Below are positions 42,900 through 52,219 of a stretch of 64,000 nucleotides of DNA, one piece after another; within the stretch, counting starts at the first letter, position 1, and each line of letters begins with the position of its first letter. Source of the DNA: AP-15 sp035503615 (GTDB lineage Bacteria; Pseudomonadota; Alphaproteobacteria; ATCC43930; CGMCC-115725). The stretch lies in NCBI GenBank assembly GCA_035503615.1, contig DATJTI010000088.1:17689-81688 (forward strand), read 5' to 3'. Under the pieces are notes generated by a model. It was not told the DNA's origin. It ran no database searches and saw nothing but the letters and a program-made list of their open reading frames with translations. Made by a program: the position numbers and the translations under genes.

Positions 42900-43184
42900 C
42901 TAGTGGCTCACATCCGAACTGCCGGTGCTGTTGCTGCTGCTGAAATCATTGCCCTGTTGTTGCTGCTGTTCGCGAGCTTTTTCCTCCTTGGCATGCTCGC
43001 TCGCCAAATGATGGCCGACGATGCAGCCGCCGACCGCGCCGAGCACGGCATGATGATGGGCATAATGCCCGGCGACTCCGCCGACGACAGCGCCTTTTAT
43101 GCAGCCTTTGGCCTGGGCCGGCGGTGCCGCGGCCGCACCGGCGAGGAGAAGCGCGCAGGCTATTGGCAACAGGATCGATCTCAT
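42900..43184 (-). CDS. small exported glycine-zipper-like protein
   Basis: 94 residues. A signal peptide (MRSILLPIACALLLAGAAAA) is followed by a Gly/His-rich segment (KGAVVGGVAGHYAHHHAVLGAVGGCIVGHHLA) with GxxxG spacing, two Cys, then a charged, Gln-run and Ser-rich tail (EEKAREQQQQQG). It resembles small periplasmic glycine-zipper proteins. ATG 43184 has GAGGGAT upstream; a longer frame upstream is an artefact. Function unknown. Confidence 0.65.
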   Translation of the reverse strand: MRSILLPIACALLLAGAAAAPPAQAKGCIKGAVVGGVAGHYAHHHAVLGAVGGCIVGHHLASEHAKEEKAREQQQQQGNDFSSSNSTGSSDVSH

Positions 43185-43355
43185 TTCGCATCCCTCATGG
43201 CTTGGTCCTGTTCGAACACCGCCGGGCCCGACAGGTTCAATCGCGAGTTTCCCCGGATCAGCCGCCATCCCGGTCCCGCCGGTGCGAAGCGTTGCGATTT
43301 CGCCCGACCGTACCCACCTGATGCTACTTCGGCTGCATGCCGGTGCGAATGCAAT

Positions 43356-44609
43356 ATGGAACATCCGGTTCCCCGCCATATCCGGCTCACCTCGCATCCC
43401 GGCAGCGCCGGTCTGGGCACTATCCGGCTGCGCTGGGGCGCTGCCGACCCGGCTCAGCGCGGACCGGTGGTCGCCAGCCCGGCCGAGCCCGGCCGACGCA
43501 ATGCGATCGGCGCCTATTCTGGCAGCTACGGCATCTATCGGGCGCTTGCTGTCGCGACCCGCACCCTTGCCCGCGACCATCGCCCGGATTTGACCGACAC
43601 CGCCCCTGCCACGGTGATCGCGCCGCGCCCCTCATGGGCCGAGCCGCGGACGATCGTCTCGCTCGATCCGTGGGGGCATCTCGTCGGCGAGGTGTTCGCG
43701 GAGGCGATCCGGTCGGGGCTCGACGTGCGCCCGACCATCGCGGTCACCACAGCGCGCATCGCGATGCCCGAACTCGGCCAGCTGATCGCCCAAGGCGGGT
43801 TGCGCCCGGATGGCAGGGTGCTGCTCGACAATGGTGAAATCCGCGTCACCAAGGTGGCGATCGACCCGGTCTGGCACCTGCCGGGGCTGGCCGCGCGCTT
43901 CGGGGTCGCCGAGACGGAACTGCGCCGCAGCCTGTTCGAGGAGACCGGCGGGATGTTTCCCGAGCTCGTCACCCGGCCCGATCTCGAAGTGCTGCTGCCG
44001 CCGATCGGCGGCACGACGATCTACCTGCTCGGCGAGGTCGAGCGGATCGCCGACCCCGGGACCGTGATCGCCTGCCGCGTCCACGACGAATGCAATGGTT
44101 CGGATGTGTTCGGCTCCGATATCTGCACCTGCCGCCCTTATCTCGTGCATGGCATCGAGGTGTGCACGGCGACTGCACAGGCAGGTGGGGTCGGGGTCAT
44201 CATCTACAACCGCAAGGAGGGAAGGGCACTCGGCGAGGTCACCAAATTCCTCGTCTACAACGCGCGCAAGCGGCAGCCGGGCGGAGATCGCGCCGACACC
44301 TATTTCCAGCGCACCGAATGCGTCGCCGGAGTGCAGGATCTGCGGTTTCAGGAATTGATGCCGGACGTGATCCACTGGCTCGGCATCCGCCGCATCGACC
44401 GCTGGGTGTCGATGTCGAACAGCAAGCGGGCGGCGCTCGAAGCGCAAGGGATCGCGGTGGTCGAGCAGGTTGCGATCCCGGATCGGCTGATCCCGCTCGA
44501 TGCCGCAGTCGAGATCGAGGCGAAGAAGGCGGCCGGGTACTTTGCGCCCTCGGGCATACCGGACGCCGCCCTGTTGCACCAAGTCAAGGGCCGTGCGCTT
44601 GGCGAATGA
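43356..44609 (+). CDS. GTP cyclohydrolase II-like protein of uracil catabolism (URC1 type)
   Basis: 417 residues. The C-terminal two thirds match GTP cyclohydrolase II: three zinc Cys in HDECNGSDVFGSDICTC, the catalytic loop VGVIIYNRKEGRALGEV (the usual RQEGRGIG altered) and a late NSKRAALEAQGI. The N-terminal 130 residues (SYGIYRALAVATRTL...DPWGHLVGEVF) are the extension typical of URC1-type proteins rather than riboflavin RibA (about 200 residues). In yeast URC1 acts in ribosylated uracil breakdown; the true reaction is not settled. Next genes are DUF1688 (URC4) and uracil phosphoribosyltransferase, so the operon matches the URC pathway. Start ATG 43356. Confidence 0.85.
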   Translation: MEHPVPRHIRLTSHPGSAGLGTIRLRWGAADPAQRGPVVASPAEPGRRNAIGAYSGSYGIYRALAVATRTLARDHRPDLTDTAPATVIAPRPSWAEPRTIVSLDPWGHLVGEVFAEAIRSGLDVRPTIAVTTARIAMPELGQLIAQGGLRPDGRVLLDNGEIRVTKVAIDPVWHLPGLAARFGVAETELRRSLFEETGGMFPELVTRPDLEVLLPPIGGTTIYLLGEVERIADPGTVIACRVHDECNGSDVFGSDICTCRPYLVHGIEVCTATAQAGGVGVIIYNRKEGRALGEVTKFLVYNARKRQPGGDRADTYFQRTECVAGVQDLRFQELMPDVIHWLGIRRIDRWVSMSNSKRAALEAQGIAVVEQVAIPDRLIPLDAAVEIEAKKAAGYFAPSGIPDAALLHQVKGRALGE

Positions 44610-45816
44610 GGCGGCGAATGACGATGCTGTGCGGGCGGACGCGCTGCTCAGCGCCGCAGCGGTGCGCCAGCGCTGCGAGATCGTCTTTGCCGCGGCCGAG
44701 CGGGGAGAAACCCCGCATTTCCGGCTCGATAGCACCCGGCTCGACGCAGCTGCCGATCGCGTCGCGGCAGTCACGCGGCGGCGCTATCCGGATCTCGCCG
44801 TCCCATGTCACAGCCGCTGGCGCCATTTCCGTGCCGCAGGCGTCGATCGCGCATCTCTGATCGCTCCCGGCGCCGATGCTGCCGAAGCGGCGCGGGCGCG
44901 TCTCGACCTTGCCGTCGTCTCGGTCCTGCTCGATGCCGGCGCCGGTGCGCAATGGCGCTTTCGCGAAGCGGAGACGGGTTGCGTGCTGCGGCGCTCCGAG
45001 GGGCTGGCGGTGGCGAGCCTGCGGTCGATGCAGCGTGGCCGGTTTTCTGCCGATCCGCGCAACCCCTGGCGCGCCGATGCCGCGGCACTGCAGGCGGTTA
45101 CCAGCGAAGCGCTGGGCGAGGCGTTGCAGTGCGGCCCCGGCAACGAACTGCCCGGGCTCGACGGCCGTGCCCGGTTGCTGCGCCGGTTGGGAGAGGTGTG
45201 CGCCGCCGATCCGGTGCGGTTTGGCCGACCGGCGCGGCCGGGACACCTCCATGATTACTGGCGGGGTCAGGGCCGGCCGGTTGCCGCCGAAGAAATCTTG
45301 CAGACCCTGCTCCGCGCGCTGGGGTTGATCTGGCCCGGCCGCGTCGTCATTGACGGGACGCCGCTCGGCGATTGCGGCTGCCACCGCGCGGTGCCCGGCG
45401 ACCGGCTCGTGCCGTTTCACAAGCTGTCGCAGTGGCTCGCCTATTCGATGGTCGAGCCGCTCGCAGCGGCGGGAATCGAGATTGTCGGGCTCGATGCGCT
45501 GACCGGGCTCGCCGAGTATCGCAATGGCGGGCTGTTCATCGATTGCGGCGTCGTGATACCGCGCGATACTGCACTGTCCAGCCATGTGCTCGACGCGGCG
45601 AGCGAGCCGGTCGTCGAATGGCGCGCCCTGACCGTGGCCCTGCTCGATCGCCTGGCACCGCGGGTACGCGCCCGGCTCGGCGAGAGCGAAGACGATTTCC
45701 CGCTCACCTGCGTTCTCGAAGGCGGCAGCTGGGCGGCGGGCCGGGAAATTGCGGTCGAGCGCCGGCCGGATGGGCGCCCGCCCTTCACAATCGCCAGCGA
45801 CGGCACATGGTTCTGA
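44593..45816 (+). CDS. DUF1688 / URC4-family protein of uracil catabolism
   Basis: 407 residues, homologous by visible motifs to the URC4/urg3 family: VPCHSRWRHFRAAGVDR, the FREAETGCVLRRSEGLAVAS, RSMQRGRFSADPRNPWRAD and the late PFHKLSQWLAYSMVEPL and GLTGLAEYRNGGLFID-like segment. Reaction unknown; the gene is required for the yeast URC pathway together with URC1 and uracil phosphoribosyltransferase. GTG 44593 is used as start, overlapping the URC1-like gene by 17 bases; no ATG is near the family N-terminus. upp follows 38 bases after the stop. Confidence 0.85.
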   Translation: MRLANEAANDDAVRADALLSAAAVRQRCEIVFAAAERGETPHFRLDSTRLDAAADRVAAVTRRRYPDLAVPCHSRWRHFRAAGVDRASLIAPGADAAEAARARLDLAVVSVLLDAGAGAQWRFREAETGCVLRRSEGLAVASLRSMQRGRFSADPRNPWRADAAALQAVTSEALGEALQCGPGNELPGLDGRARLLRRLGEVCAADPVRFGRPARPGHLHDYWRGQGRPVAAEEILQTLLRALGLIWPGRVVIDGTPLGDCGCHRAVPGDRLVPFHKLSQWLAYSMVEPLAAAGIEIVGLDALTGLAEYRNGGLFIDCGVVIPRDTALSSHVLDAASEPVVEWRALTVALLDRLAPRVRARLGESEDDFPLTCVLEGGSWAAGREIAVERRPDGRPPFTIASDGTWF

Positions 45817-45854
45817 GGCCATTTTGGGTTGGCCAGATCCGAGGAGCAAATTTG

Positions 45855-46496
45855 ATGCAGCAGCAGTGGCCCGGCCTGACCGTCGTCGACCATCCCCTGG
45901 TCCAGCACAAGCTGTCGTTGATGCGCGACCGCAACACCTCGACCGCCGAGTTCCGCCGGCTGTTGCGCGAGATCGCGCTATTGCTGGCCTACGAGGCGAC
46001 GCGCGAGTTGCCGCTCGAAGCGGCCGAGATCGACACGCCGCTCGAACGCGGCCGGTTCCCGCTGCTCGCCGGCAAAAAGCTCTGCCTAGTGTCGATCCTG
46101 CGCGCCGGCAACGGCATTCTCGACGGCATGCTCGACCTCTTGCCGTCGGCGCGGGTGGGCCATATCGGCATCTATCGCGATCCGCGCACCTTGCAGGCGA
46201 TCGAATATTACCTGAAGCTGCCTGACGATCTGGCCGAGCGCGACGTGATCCTGGTCGATCCGATGCTGGCCACCGGCAATTCGGCGGTGGCCGCGGTGTC
46301 GCGCCTGGTCGAATTGCGGGCGCGCTCGATCAGGATCGTCTGCCTGGTCGCCGCCCCCGAAGGGGTGGACAATGTGCTCGGCGTCTTTCCCGAAGTCACG
46401 ATCGTTGCTGCCGCACTCGACCGCTGCCTCGACGAGCACGGCTATATCCTGCCCGGTCTCGGCGACGCCGGCGACCGCCTGTTCGGCACCAAATAG
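45855..46496 (+). CDS. upp: uracil phosphoribosyltransferase
   Basis: 213 residues, standard length. Type I PRPP-binding motif VILVDPMLATGNSAVAAVSRL is near residues 129-149, with VSILRAGNGILDGML, YYLKLP and the uracil-binding C-terminal region (HGYILPGLGDAGDRLFGT). It makes UMP from uracil and PRPP, the proposed entry step of the URC pathway (URC6 in yeast), and also serves salvage. ATG 45855 has GAGGAG 8 bases upstream. It is third in the operon and convergent with the LLM gene 27 bases away. Confidence 0.95.
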   Translation: MQQQWPGLTVVDHPLVQHKLSLMRDRNTSTAEFRRLLREIALLLAYEATRELPLEAAEIDTPLERGRFPLLAGKKLCLVSILRAGNGILDGMLDLLPSARVGHIGIYRDPRTLQAIEYYLKLPDDLAERDVILVDPMLATGNSAVAAVSRLVELRARSIRIVCLVAAPEGVDNVLGVFPEVTIVAAALDRCLDEHGYILPGLGDAGDRLFGTK

Positions 46497-46523
46497 CCGC
46501 AGCCGACTGGCGTCGTCGCAGGT

Positions 46524-47774
46524 TTACCGGGTCGCGACCTTCGCGCGCGCCTGGTCGAGATCGGGCAGGTTGCTGGCCGAGGCGACATCGCCGAGCCGCG
46601 ATCCCTTGGTCACCGCAAGCGCGGCGCGGGCCGCGTCATTCTCGGTGATCTTCGCCATGATCGCTTCCTTGGCGCGGTCGAAGACGCCGCGGTTGGTGGC
46701 GACGAACTGCTGCGACTGGCGCAGGCCGGTGAGGTAGCCGTTGATCTCCGGAACCACATAGCGGGCGACCAGGTCCCAGCTGCGCCGGGTATTTTCCGGG
46801 TTGGCCCAGTCGTGCACAAAGCCGACCACGGTGCCGAAACCGCCGCTCACTTCGAGCACCGATTTGATCCGCGCCACCAGATCGTCGGGCGTGCCGATCG
46901 TCGCCGACGCCGCATCGGCGAACGCGGTCTTGTCCACCGCCTCGTCGGGATCGGTGAACGGCATCGCACCCGGCCGCTGCAAGGTGCCGACAATGTACTG
47001 GTTGTGATGGCGCAGCAGCCCGTGCCGGGCCTCTTCCCGCGCCTGCTCGCGGGTCTCGGCGATGTGCCAGGAGAGCAGCACGCGCCAGTCGCGGCGATCG
47101 ACCGTGGTGCCGTGCTTCCTGGCTGCCGCCTCGGCAAAACCCCATTGCGTCGGCAGCGAGTTCAGCCCCTCGCTCGACATCGAGCCGATCGAGATCACGC
47201 CGATGCCGTGCTTGCCCGCCAGCGTCATGCCGGACGGGCTGATCTGCGAGGCGACCGCGAACGGCATCTCCTCCTGCAATGGCAGCAATTGCAAGGCGGC
47301 ATCCTGCATCGTGAACCAGTCGCTCTTTGCCGTCACCCGCTCGCCGCGGAACAGCCGGCGGATGATCCCGATCGCCTCGTCCTGCCGGTCGCGCTGCACC
47401 ATCGGGTCGATGCCGAGCGTGTGCGCGTCCGAAGCGAGCGCGCCCGGGCCCGAGCCGAAGATCGCCCGTCCGCCGGTCATCCAGTCGAGCTGGACCATGC
47501 GCTGGGCGACATTGAACGGGTGATGGTAGGGCAACGACACGACCCCGGTCGCGAGCCTGATGCGCTTCGAGCGCTCGCCGGCAGCGGCGAGGAACATTTC
47601 GGGCGAGCCGATCATCTCCCAGCCGCTCGAATGATGCTCGCCGCACCAGAACTCGTCATAGCCAAGCCGGTCGAGCTGTTCGACGAGATCGAGATCGCGG
47701 CGGAACTGCAGCAGCGGATTCTCGCCGACCGGATGATGCGGGGCGAGAAAGGCACCGAAATTCAGACGCGGCAT
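46524..47774 (-). CDS. LLM-class flavin-dependent oxidoreductase
   Basis: 416 residues. The bacterial luciferase-like TIM barrel is shown by LNFGAFLAPHHPVGENP, YDEFWCGEHHSSGWE, LATGVVSLPYHHPFNVAQRM and GRAIFGSGPGALASDAHTLGID; the family resembles limonene/alkane-type FMNH2-dependent monooxygenases. A C-terminal extension of about 50 residues follows the barrel (FVATNRGVFDRAKEAIM). It needs reduced flavin from a partner reductase, none of which is seen nearby. ATG 47774 with AGGAGCACG upstream; the frame extends further but the family N-terminus starts here. Substrate unknown. Confidence 0.87.
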   Translation of the reverse strand: MPRLNFGAFLAPHHPVGENPLLQFRRDLDLVEQLDRLGYDEFWCGEHHSSGWEMIGSPEMFLAAAGERSKRIRLATGVVSLPYHHPFNVAQRMVQLDWMTGGRAIFGSGPGALASDAHTLGIDPMVQRDRQDEAIGIIRRLFRGERVTAKSDWFTMQDAALQLLPLQEEMPFAVASQISPSGMTLAGKHGIGVISIGSMSSEGLNSLPTQWGFAEAAARKHGTTVDRRDWRVLLSWHIAETREQAREEARHGLLRHHNQYIVGTLQRPGAMPFTDPDEAVDKTAFADAASATIGTPDDLVARIKSVLEVSGGFGTVVGFVHDWANPENTRRSWDLVARYVVPEINGYLTGLRQSQQFVATNRGVFDRAKEAIMAKITENDAARAALAVTKGSRLGDVASASNLPDLDQARAKVATR

Positions 47775-47830
47775 GTCGCGTGCTCCTGATAGTGGGGTCT
47801 GGCGCTTCGGCTCCGAAACCTTCGCGGCTG

Positions 47831-49195
47831 CTAGCTCGGCCCGGCTGGTGAGCCGCCTCGCGCCGGCTTCTGCCCGACCGCGCAATGATAGGCCTGGGCG
47901 ATAAAGAATGTCCCGTCGCGCTCGGCTGCGGCGACGGCGCGATGCCAGGCTTCGGTTTCCGCCGGGGTCAGTGCGGCGAGGATCTGCTGCTGGTAGCGCT
48001 CGATGCGCTCCGATCCCGGCACCACCGAAACGAGCTGCGGGAAGCAGCGCAAGCCGTCGAGCCCGAGCGCGTGCAGGCGCCGGTAGAGGCTCGCATCGGC
48101 GACGCCTTTTGGCGCCATGCCACCGCCGATCATGTTGGGCCTATCGACTTTGGCCTTCAGCGCCGGATCAAGCGGCAGATTGACCCAGAACGGCATGTCG
48201 ACGGCGCGCACGACGATGCCGACCCGGCCGCCGGGTTTGGTGACCCGCACGATCTCGCGCAGCATCAAATCCGCGTCGCCTTCCTCGAACACGGTCGAGG
48301 ACAGCGCGACATCGACGGCGCCATCCTCGAGCGGCAACGCCTCGGCGCGGCCTTCGCCGAAATCGATCCGGTCGAGCAGCCCCGCGCGGCGTGCCAGGGC
48401 TCGCGCCTCGCGCAACAGATAGGGGCTCATGTCGCGGCCGATCAGGCGATTGGCGCCGCCGGTGCGCCGCGCCAGCTCGCGCATGATGACACCCGAACCG
48501 CAGCCGACTTCGAGGACACTCTCGCCCGGCCGGATCGCCAGCGCGTCGAGCAGCCCGCGAACCACACCGAGATAGCCGGAGCGCCCGCGCTCTTCGAGGC
48601 TGGCGACGCTGCCGAGCCGTGCCCCGCCGAGGGTAATCGTAGTGTAGCGTGCCGCGAGTGTCGGGATCAGCGGCTCCCATTGGCCCGGCGACAAGTCGAG
48701 CGGCAGCAGCACCAAGGGCGGTCCCTTGCCGCGCAGGCGGAACGAAATGCCGGCGTGCTCGCCGTCCTGCTCCGCGCTATCGGCGGCCGGCAGCTTCGCG
48801 CGAGTTCCCAGGAACTCCCCGATCGCAGCCTCGATCCGCTCGCCACGCTCGGCCGTGACGTCCGCCCAGGTGTGTCCGGCATAGTCATCGAGCACCACCG
48901 AGGCCGCTTGCGGCAGCTCCGCCAGCCCGGCGCGCACCCGGCTCGGTCCTGGCCCGTGATCGCCGGTGACGATCAGCACGCGCTCGCCGAGCGGTGCCAG
49001 CGCCGGAACGTCGAGCACTGACGGGCACAGGAGCGTCAGCGAGGCGATGCGCTCGGGATCGGTTGCCGCGAGGCCGCGCATGTCGGCGCAGCCGCGCCCG
49101 GCAAAATGAGATGCACCGATTCCAAGCCGGTCGAGCAGCCCGGCAAGGCAGAGTTCGAGCGGCGCATCGTCTGCGGCAATAGCAGTTGCTGCCAT
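47831..49195 (-). CDS. degenerate alpha/beta-hydrolase segment fused to a methyltransferase
   Basis: 454 residues. The C-terminal half is a class I methyltransferase: VLEVGCGSGVIMRELARR, LIGRDMSPYLLREA, GRAEALPLEDGAVDVALSS and VTKPGGRVGIV. The N-terminal part resembles pieces of an alpha/beta-hydrolase: LLDRLGIGASHFAGRGCADMRGLAATDPERIASLTLLCP parallels the nucleophile-elbow helix but has GRGCA instead of G-x-S-x-G, so the Ser is lost. A further oxyanion-hole-like strand, FRLRGKGPPLVLLPLDLSPGQW, comes after it, an order opposite to real hydrolases. ATG 49195 has AAGGGAGGG upstream. Function unknown. Confidence 0.75.
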   Translation of the reverse strand: MAATAIAADDAPLELCLAGLLDRLGIGASHFAGRGCADMRGLAATDPERIASLTLLCPSVLDVPALAPLGERVLIVTGDHGPGPSRVRAGLAELPQAASVVLDDYAGHTWADVTAERGERIEAAIGEFLGTRAKLPAADSAEQDGEHAGISFRLRGKGPPLVLLPLDLSPGQWEPLIPTLAARYTTITLGGARLGSVASLEERGRSGYLGVVRGLLDALAIRPGESVLEVGCGSGVIMRELARRTGGANRLIGRDMSPYLLREARALARRAGLLDRIDFGEGRAEALPLEDGAVDVALSSTVFEEGDADLMLREIVRVTKPGGRVGIVVRAVDMPFWVNLPLDPALKAKVDRPNMIGGGMAPKGVADASLYRRLHALGLDGLRCFPQLVSVVPGSERIERYQQQILAALTPAETEAWHRAVAAAERDGTFFIAQAYHCAVGQKPARGGSPAGPS

Positions 49196-49723
49196 GGCGG
49201 CCCTCCCTTTGGTCCGCGCCGCGATGGCGCAGGTCGCAACCCGCATCAGCCGGCTGCCACCGCGGATTGCCTCCCAGATCAAGGGGGATGTCAAGAACCG
49301 GAGCCGGCGGATCAGCCTTGCCGCTGCGGCGGGAGAACCGGTGCTGGCGACGCTTGGGGCGGCAAGGTCGCACTCGACGACGCGGCTGCCGGGGCGCAGC
49401 GCGATGATCCGCGCCGTGATCTCGCGCGCCATCCGTCTGCTCACCCGAGTCCGGCCGCGGACTAGCCGCCGGCAGCCGGGGCGCCGCCCTTCGCTGGCAG
49501 CCGGAATGTCGATCGATTAATCGAAAGTACCGAGAAATAACTTTGTCCGGCGAGCCGGTCCTGGACACCGAGCTGGTCGCGTTCGCCAAAGCCAAGGGTT
49601 TGGTATCGGGCGCCTTCGGTGCACGCGCCCGATGGTGATGGCGAGCCCGGGATGCCCCGGGACGCACCGGGCGGGTGCGGCCCGGGCGCCGCGCCGCGGT
49701 GCAAGCCCCGGTCGAACGCTGCG
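49196..49723. other. 528-base region without a recognised gene
   Basis: Lies between the fusion-protein start and the amidohydrolase end (both minus strand). It holds a candidate promoter for the fusion gene and a small perfect palindrome, TCGATTAATCGA, at 49513-49524 in a short AT-rich patch. Several open frames run through it, including one in phase with the fusion gene, but none looks like protein. Confidence 0.45.
49266..49294 (-). promoter_or_regulatory. candidate sigma-70 promoter for the hydrolase-methyltransferase fusion
   Basis: On the minus strand a perfect -35 TTGACA (49294-49289) is followed after 17 bases by GGCAAT (49271-49266), a weak -10. It would start transcription about 65 bases before the ATG at 49195. 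Confidence 0.35.
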
Positions 49724-50875
49724 TCAATTGACGAAGCGGTAGAGCTTCGCCGCGTTGTCGCAGACGATCTTGCGTTTGGTCGTGGCCGGCAGCTGGCCGA
49801 GCTCGCGCTCGATGTATTCCTGCGAATCGGGCCACACACCGTCCGGATGCGGGAAGTCCGAGCCCCACATGATGTTGTCTTCGCCAAGTTCGTCGAGCAG
49901 TTTTACCCCGATCGGATCGGTCTGATAGGTGGCGTAGCACTGCCGCCGCCAGTATTCGCTGGGCGGCATCTTCAGGTCGAGCGCCTTGAACTGGTCTTCC
50001 CACTCGGCATCCATGCGCTGCAGGATGTAGGGGATCCAGCCGGTGCCGGCCTCGCCGATCACCAGCTTGATGCCGGGATGACGTGCGAGCACGCCCGAGA
50101 AGATCACCGACAGCAGAACCTCCGACATGTACATCTGAAAGCTGGTGATGCCGGCGGCGCGGGCGGCCAGCGCAACCTTTGGCGCAAATTTGGTCAAATC
50201 GCGCCGCACGCCGCTGCCGATCGTGTGAAAATGCACCGGCAATCCCGAGGCCGCGACGGCGTCCCACATCGGGTTCCACCACGGATCCCACAGCGGGGTC
50301 ATGTCGCCGCGCCGCGAGATTTCGAGGCCGCGCACGCCGCCGCGCCTGGCGACCCGCTCGATCTCGGCGACCGCGGTGCCGATGTCGTGATTGGGGATGC
50401 AGGCGAGCCCGGCAAAGCGGTCGGGGTAGGTATTGCAGAATTGGGCCAGCCATTCGTTGTAGATACGCAGCATCTCGCCGGCGGCTTCGTCGTCATTGAG
50501 CCGGCTGGTGGCGCCGAGAATGCCGTAGAGCACCTCGGCCTGGATGCCGTCGCGATCCTGATCCTTGATCCGCATGTCCGGGTCGGTCATCCGGCGGATG
50601 CCCTTTTTGCCATCATCGTAAATCCCCTCCGCGGCCATCCGGTCGGAGCGGTGGATCTTGCCCGGCTCGTAGAGGCGCCCAGCCGAGCCCATGCCGTTCA
50701 TCAGCCCGAACGAGGCGCCCGCCTTGGTCACCCATTCCTTGCCGCGCTCGCCCTCGGTGACGTAGGGCATGCGCTCTTTCAGAGCCTGTGGCGCGCCCTC
50801 GGTAAACAGATCGGGCGGCAGCCAGATCAGATCGATGTGGCAATCGGCCGAGATCACGTCGTATTTCATCGGCAT
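49724..50875 (-). CDS. amidohydrolase family 2 protein
   Basis: 383-residue TIM-barrel metal hydrolase/decarboxylase. Metal-site motifs: ISADCHIDL at the N-terminus (D-x-H), PVHFHTIGSG in the middle and WGSDFPHPDGVWPDS near residue 340. The type includes ACMSD-like decarboxylases and related enzymes for aromatic or lactone compounds. ATG 50875 with GGAGG 5 bases upstream. It diverges from the CoA-transferase gene, 90 bases apart, so a shared control region is likely. Substrate unknown. Confidence 0.88.
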   Translation of the reverse strand: MPMKYDVISADCHIDLIWLPPDLFTEGAPQALKERMPYVTEGERGKEWVTKAGASFGLMNGMGSAGRLYEPGKIHRSDRMAAEGIYDDGKKGIRRMTDPDMRIKDQDRDGIQAEVLYGILGATSRLNDDEAAGEMLRIYNEWLAQFCNTYPDRFAGLACIPNHDIGTAVAEIERVARRGGVRGLEISRRGDMTPLWDPWWNPMWDAVAASGLPVHFHTIGSGVRRDLTKFAPKVALAARAAGITSFQMYMSEVLLSVIFSGVLARHPGIKLVIGEAGTGWIPYILQRMDAEWEDQFKALDLKMPPSEYWRRQCYATYQTDPIGVKLLDELGEDNIMWGSDFPHPDGVWPDSQEYIERELGQLPATTKRKIVCDNAAKLYRFVN

Positions 50876-50965
50876 ATCCTCCGTGCGAGCCGGGGACCAG
50901 CATGACTCGGCGATACGGATGGGCGCGACTGAATTTTCGGAATGGCCGGACGGCGGGAACAGGCG

Positions 50966-52171
50966 ATGAGCGCGACGCGGGCGAACATGCCATTGGCGGA
51001 TCTGACCGTGATCGATTTCGGGCAGATTTTTCAGGGGCCCTACGCGACCTTGTTGATGGCCAAGGCCGGGGCGTTCGTGATCAAGATCGAGCCGCCGCGC
51101 GGCGAGCCGGGCCGCCGGCGCGCCGACCCCGGCAAGAGCGCCACGCTGCCATTCGCGATGCTGAACCAGAACAAGCACGCGGTGACGCTCAACCTGAAGG
51201 AGCCGCGCGGCCGCGACCTCTTATTCCGCATGGCCCGGCGCGCCGATGTGCTGCTCGAAAATTTCTCGCCCGGCACAATGGATGGGCTCGGTGTCGGCTG
51301 GAGCCGGCTGCACGAATTGAACCCGCGCCTCGTCTATGCGTCGGGCACCGGGTTCGGCCTCTCCGGTCCCGATCGCGACAATCTGGCGATGGACATGACG
51401 ATCCAGGCGGCCTCGGGGATCATGAGCGTCACGGGTTTTCCCGACGGTCCGCCGGTCAAGGCCGGCCCGACCCTGGTCGATTTCATGGGCGGCATCCATC
51501 TTTATGCCGGGGTGCTGACCGCACTTTATGAGCGCCAGCGCACCGGGCTCGGCCGGCTGGTAGAGGTCGCGATGCAGGAGGCGGTGTATTGCAGCCTCGC
51601 TTCGAGCATCGATTACCACCACCGCACTGGGGAGATCCCGCCGCGCCCCGGCAACCGCCAGTCGGGTCTGAACAGCGCCCCCTACAACGTGTTCCCGACA
51701 AGGGATGGACATGTCGCGATCCACGTCGTGACCGAGGCGCATTTCCAGAATTTGTTAAAGGCGATGGGCCGCGAAGACCTGGCCGAGGATCCGCGTTTCG
51801 CGACCAATGCCGGCCGCGTTGCGCATATGGAAGAGACCGACGCGCTGGTTGCCGAGTGGACCCGTACACTCGGCAAGATGGAGGTGTTCGCGCGCACCAA
51901 GGAATATCGCATTCCATGCGCGCCGGTCAGGAACCCGGTCGAAGTCATGAACGACCCGCATATGCACGCACGCGGCATGCTGCAGCATATCGATCATCCC
52001 GAATTGGGGACGATCGTGGTGCCGACGACGCCGTTGCGACTGCACGGCGCCGAGCTCGCCGCGGCCGGTCCGAGCCCGACCATCGGCCAGCACAATGACG
52101 AAATTTATCGCGGCTGGCTCGGCCTCTCGCCCGCCGATATTACCGAGCTGAAGGCGGGCGGGGTCATCTGA
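50966..52171 (+). CDS. CaiB/BaiF family CoA-transferase
   Basis: 401-residue class III CoA-transferase with the family's interlocked-ring fold. Visible motifs: LTVIDFGQIFQGPYATLLMAKAGAFVIKIEPP, ALNQNKHAVTLNLK-like (MLNQNKHAVTLNLKEPRG), the catalytic Asp in DNLAMDMTIQAASGIM, and late GMLQHIDHPELG. It moves CoA between acyl groups of small acids, perhaps for a product of the divergent amidohydrolase. ATG 50966 is favoured, with ATG 50942 and 50987 possible. Terminated by the strong hairpin at 52220. Confidence 0.9.
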   Translation: MSATRANMPLADLTVIDFGQIFQGPYATLLMAKAGAFVIKIEPPRGEPGRRRADPGKSATLPFAMLNQNKHAVTLNLKEPRGRDLLFRMARRADVLLENFSPGTMDGLGVGWSRLHELNPRLVYASGTGFGLSGPDRDNLAMDMTIQAASGIMSVTGFPDGPPVKAGPTLVDFMGGIHLYAGVLTALYERQRTGLGRLVEVAMQEAVYCSLASSIDYHHRTGEIPPRPGNRQSGLNSAPYNVFPTRDGHVAIHVVTEAHFQNLLKAMGREDLAEDPRFATNAGRVAHMEETDALVAEWTRTLGKMEVFARTKEYRIPCAPVRNPVEVMNDPHMHARGMLQHIDHPELGTIVVPTTPLRLHGAELAAAGPSPTIGQHNDEIYRGWLGLSPADITELKAGGVI

Positions 52172-52219
52172 ACGGCCGGTCGCGACCGGCGCGAGGCGAC
52201 ACCCCAAAGCACAAGCGAA

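Noticed and set aside
41877..43184. RiPP system made of the radical SAM gene and the small Cys/Gly protein
   Set aside because: The small protein has a Sec signal and glycine-zipper character, not a leader-core layout; no transporter or protease is linked.
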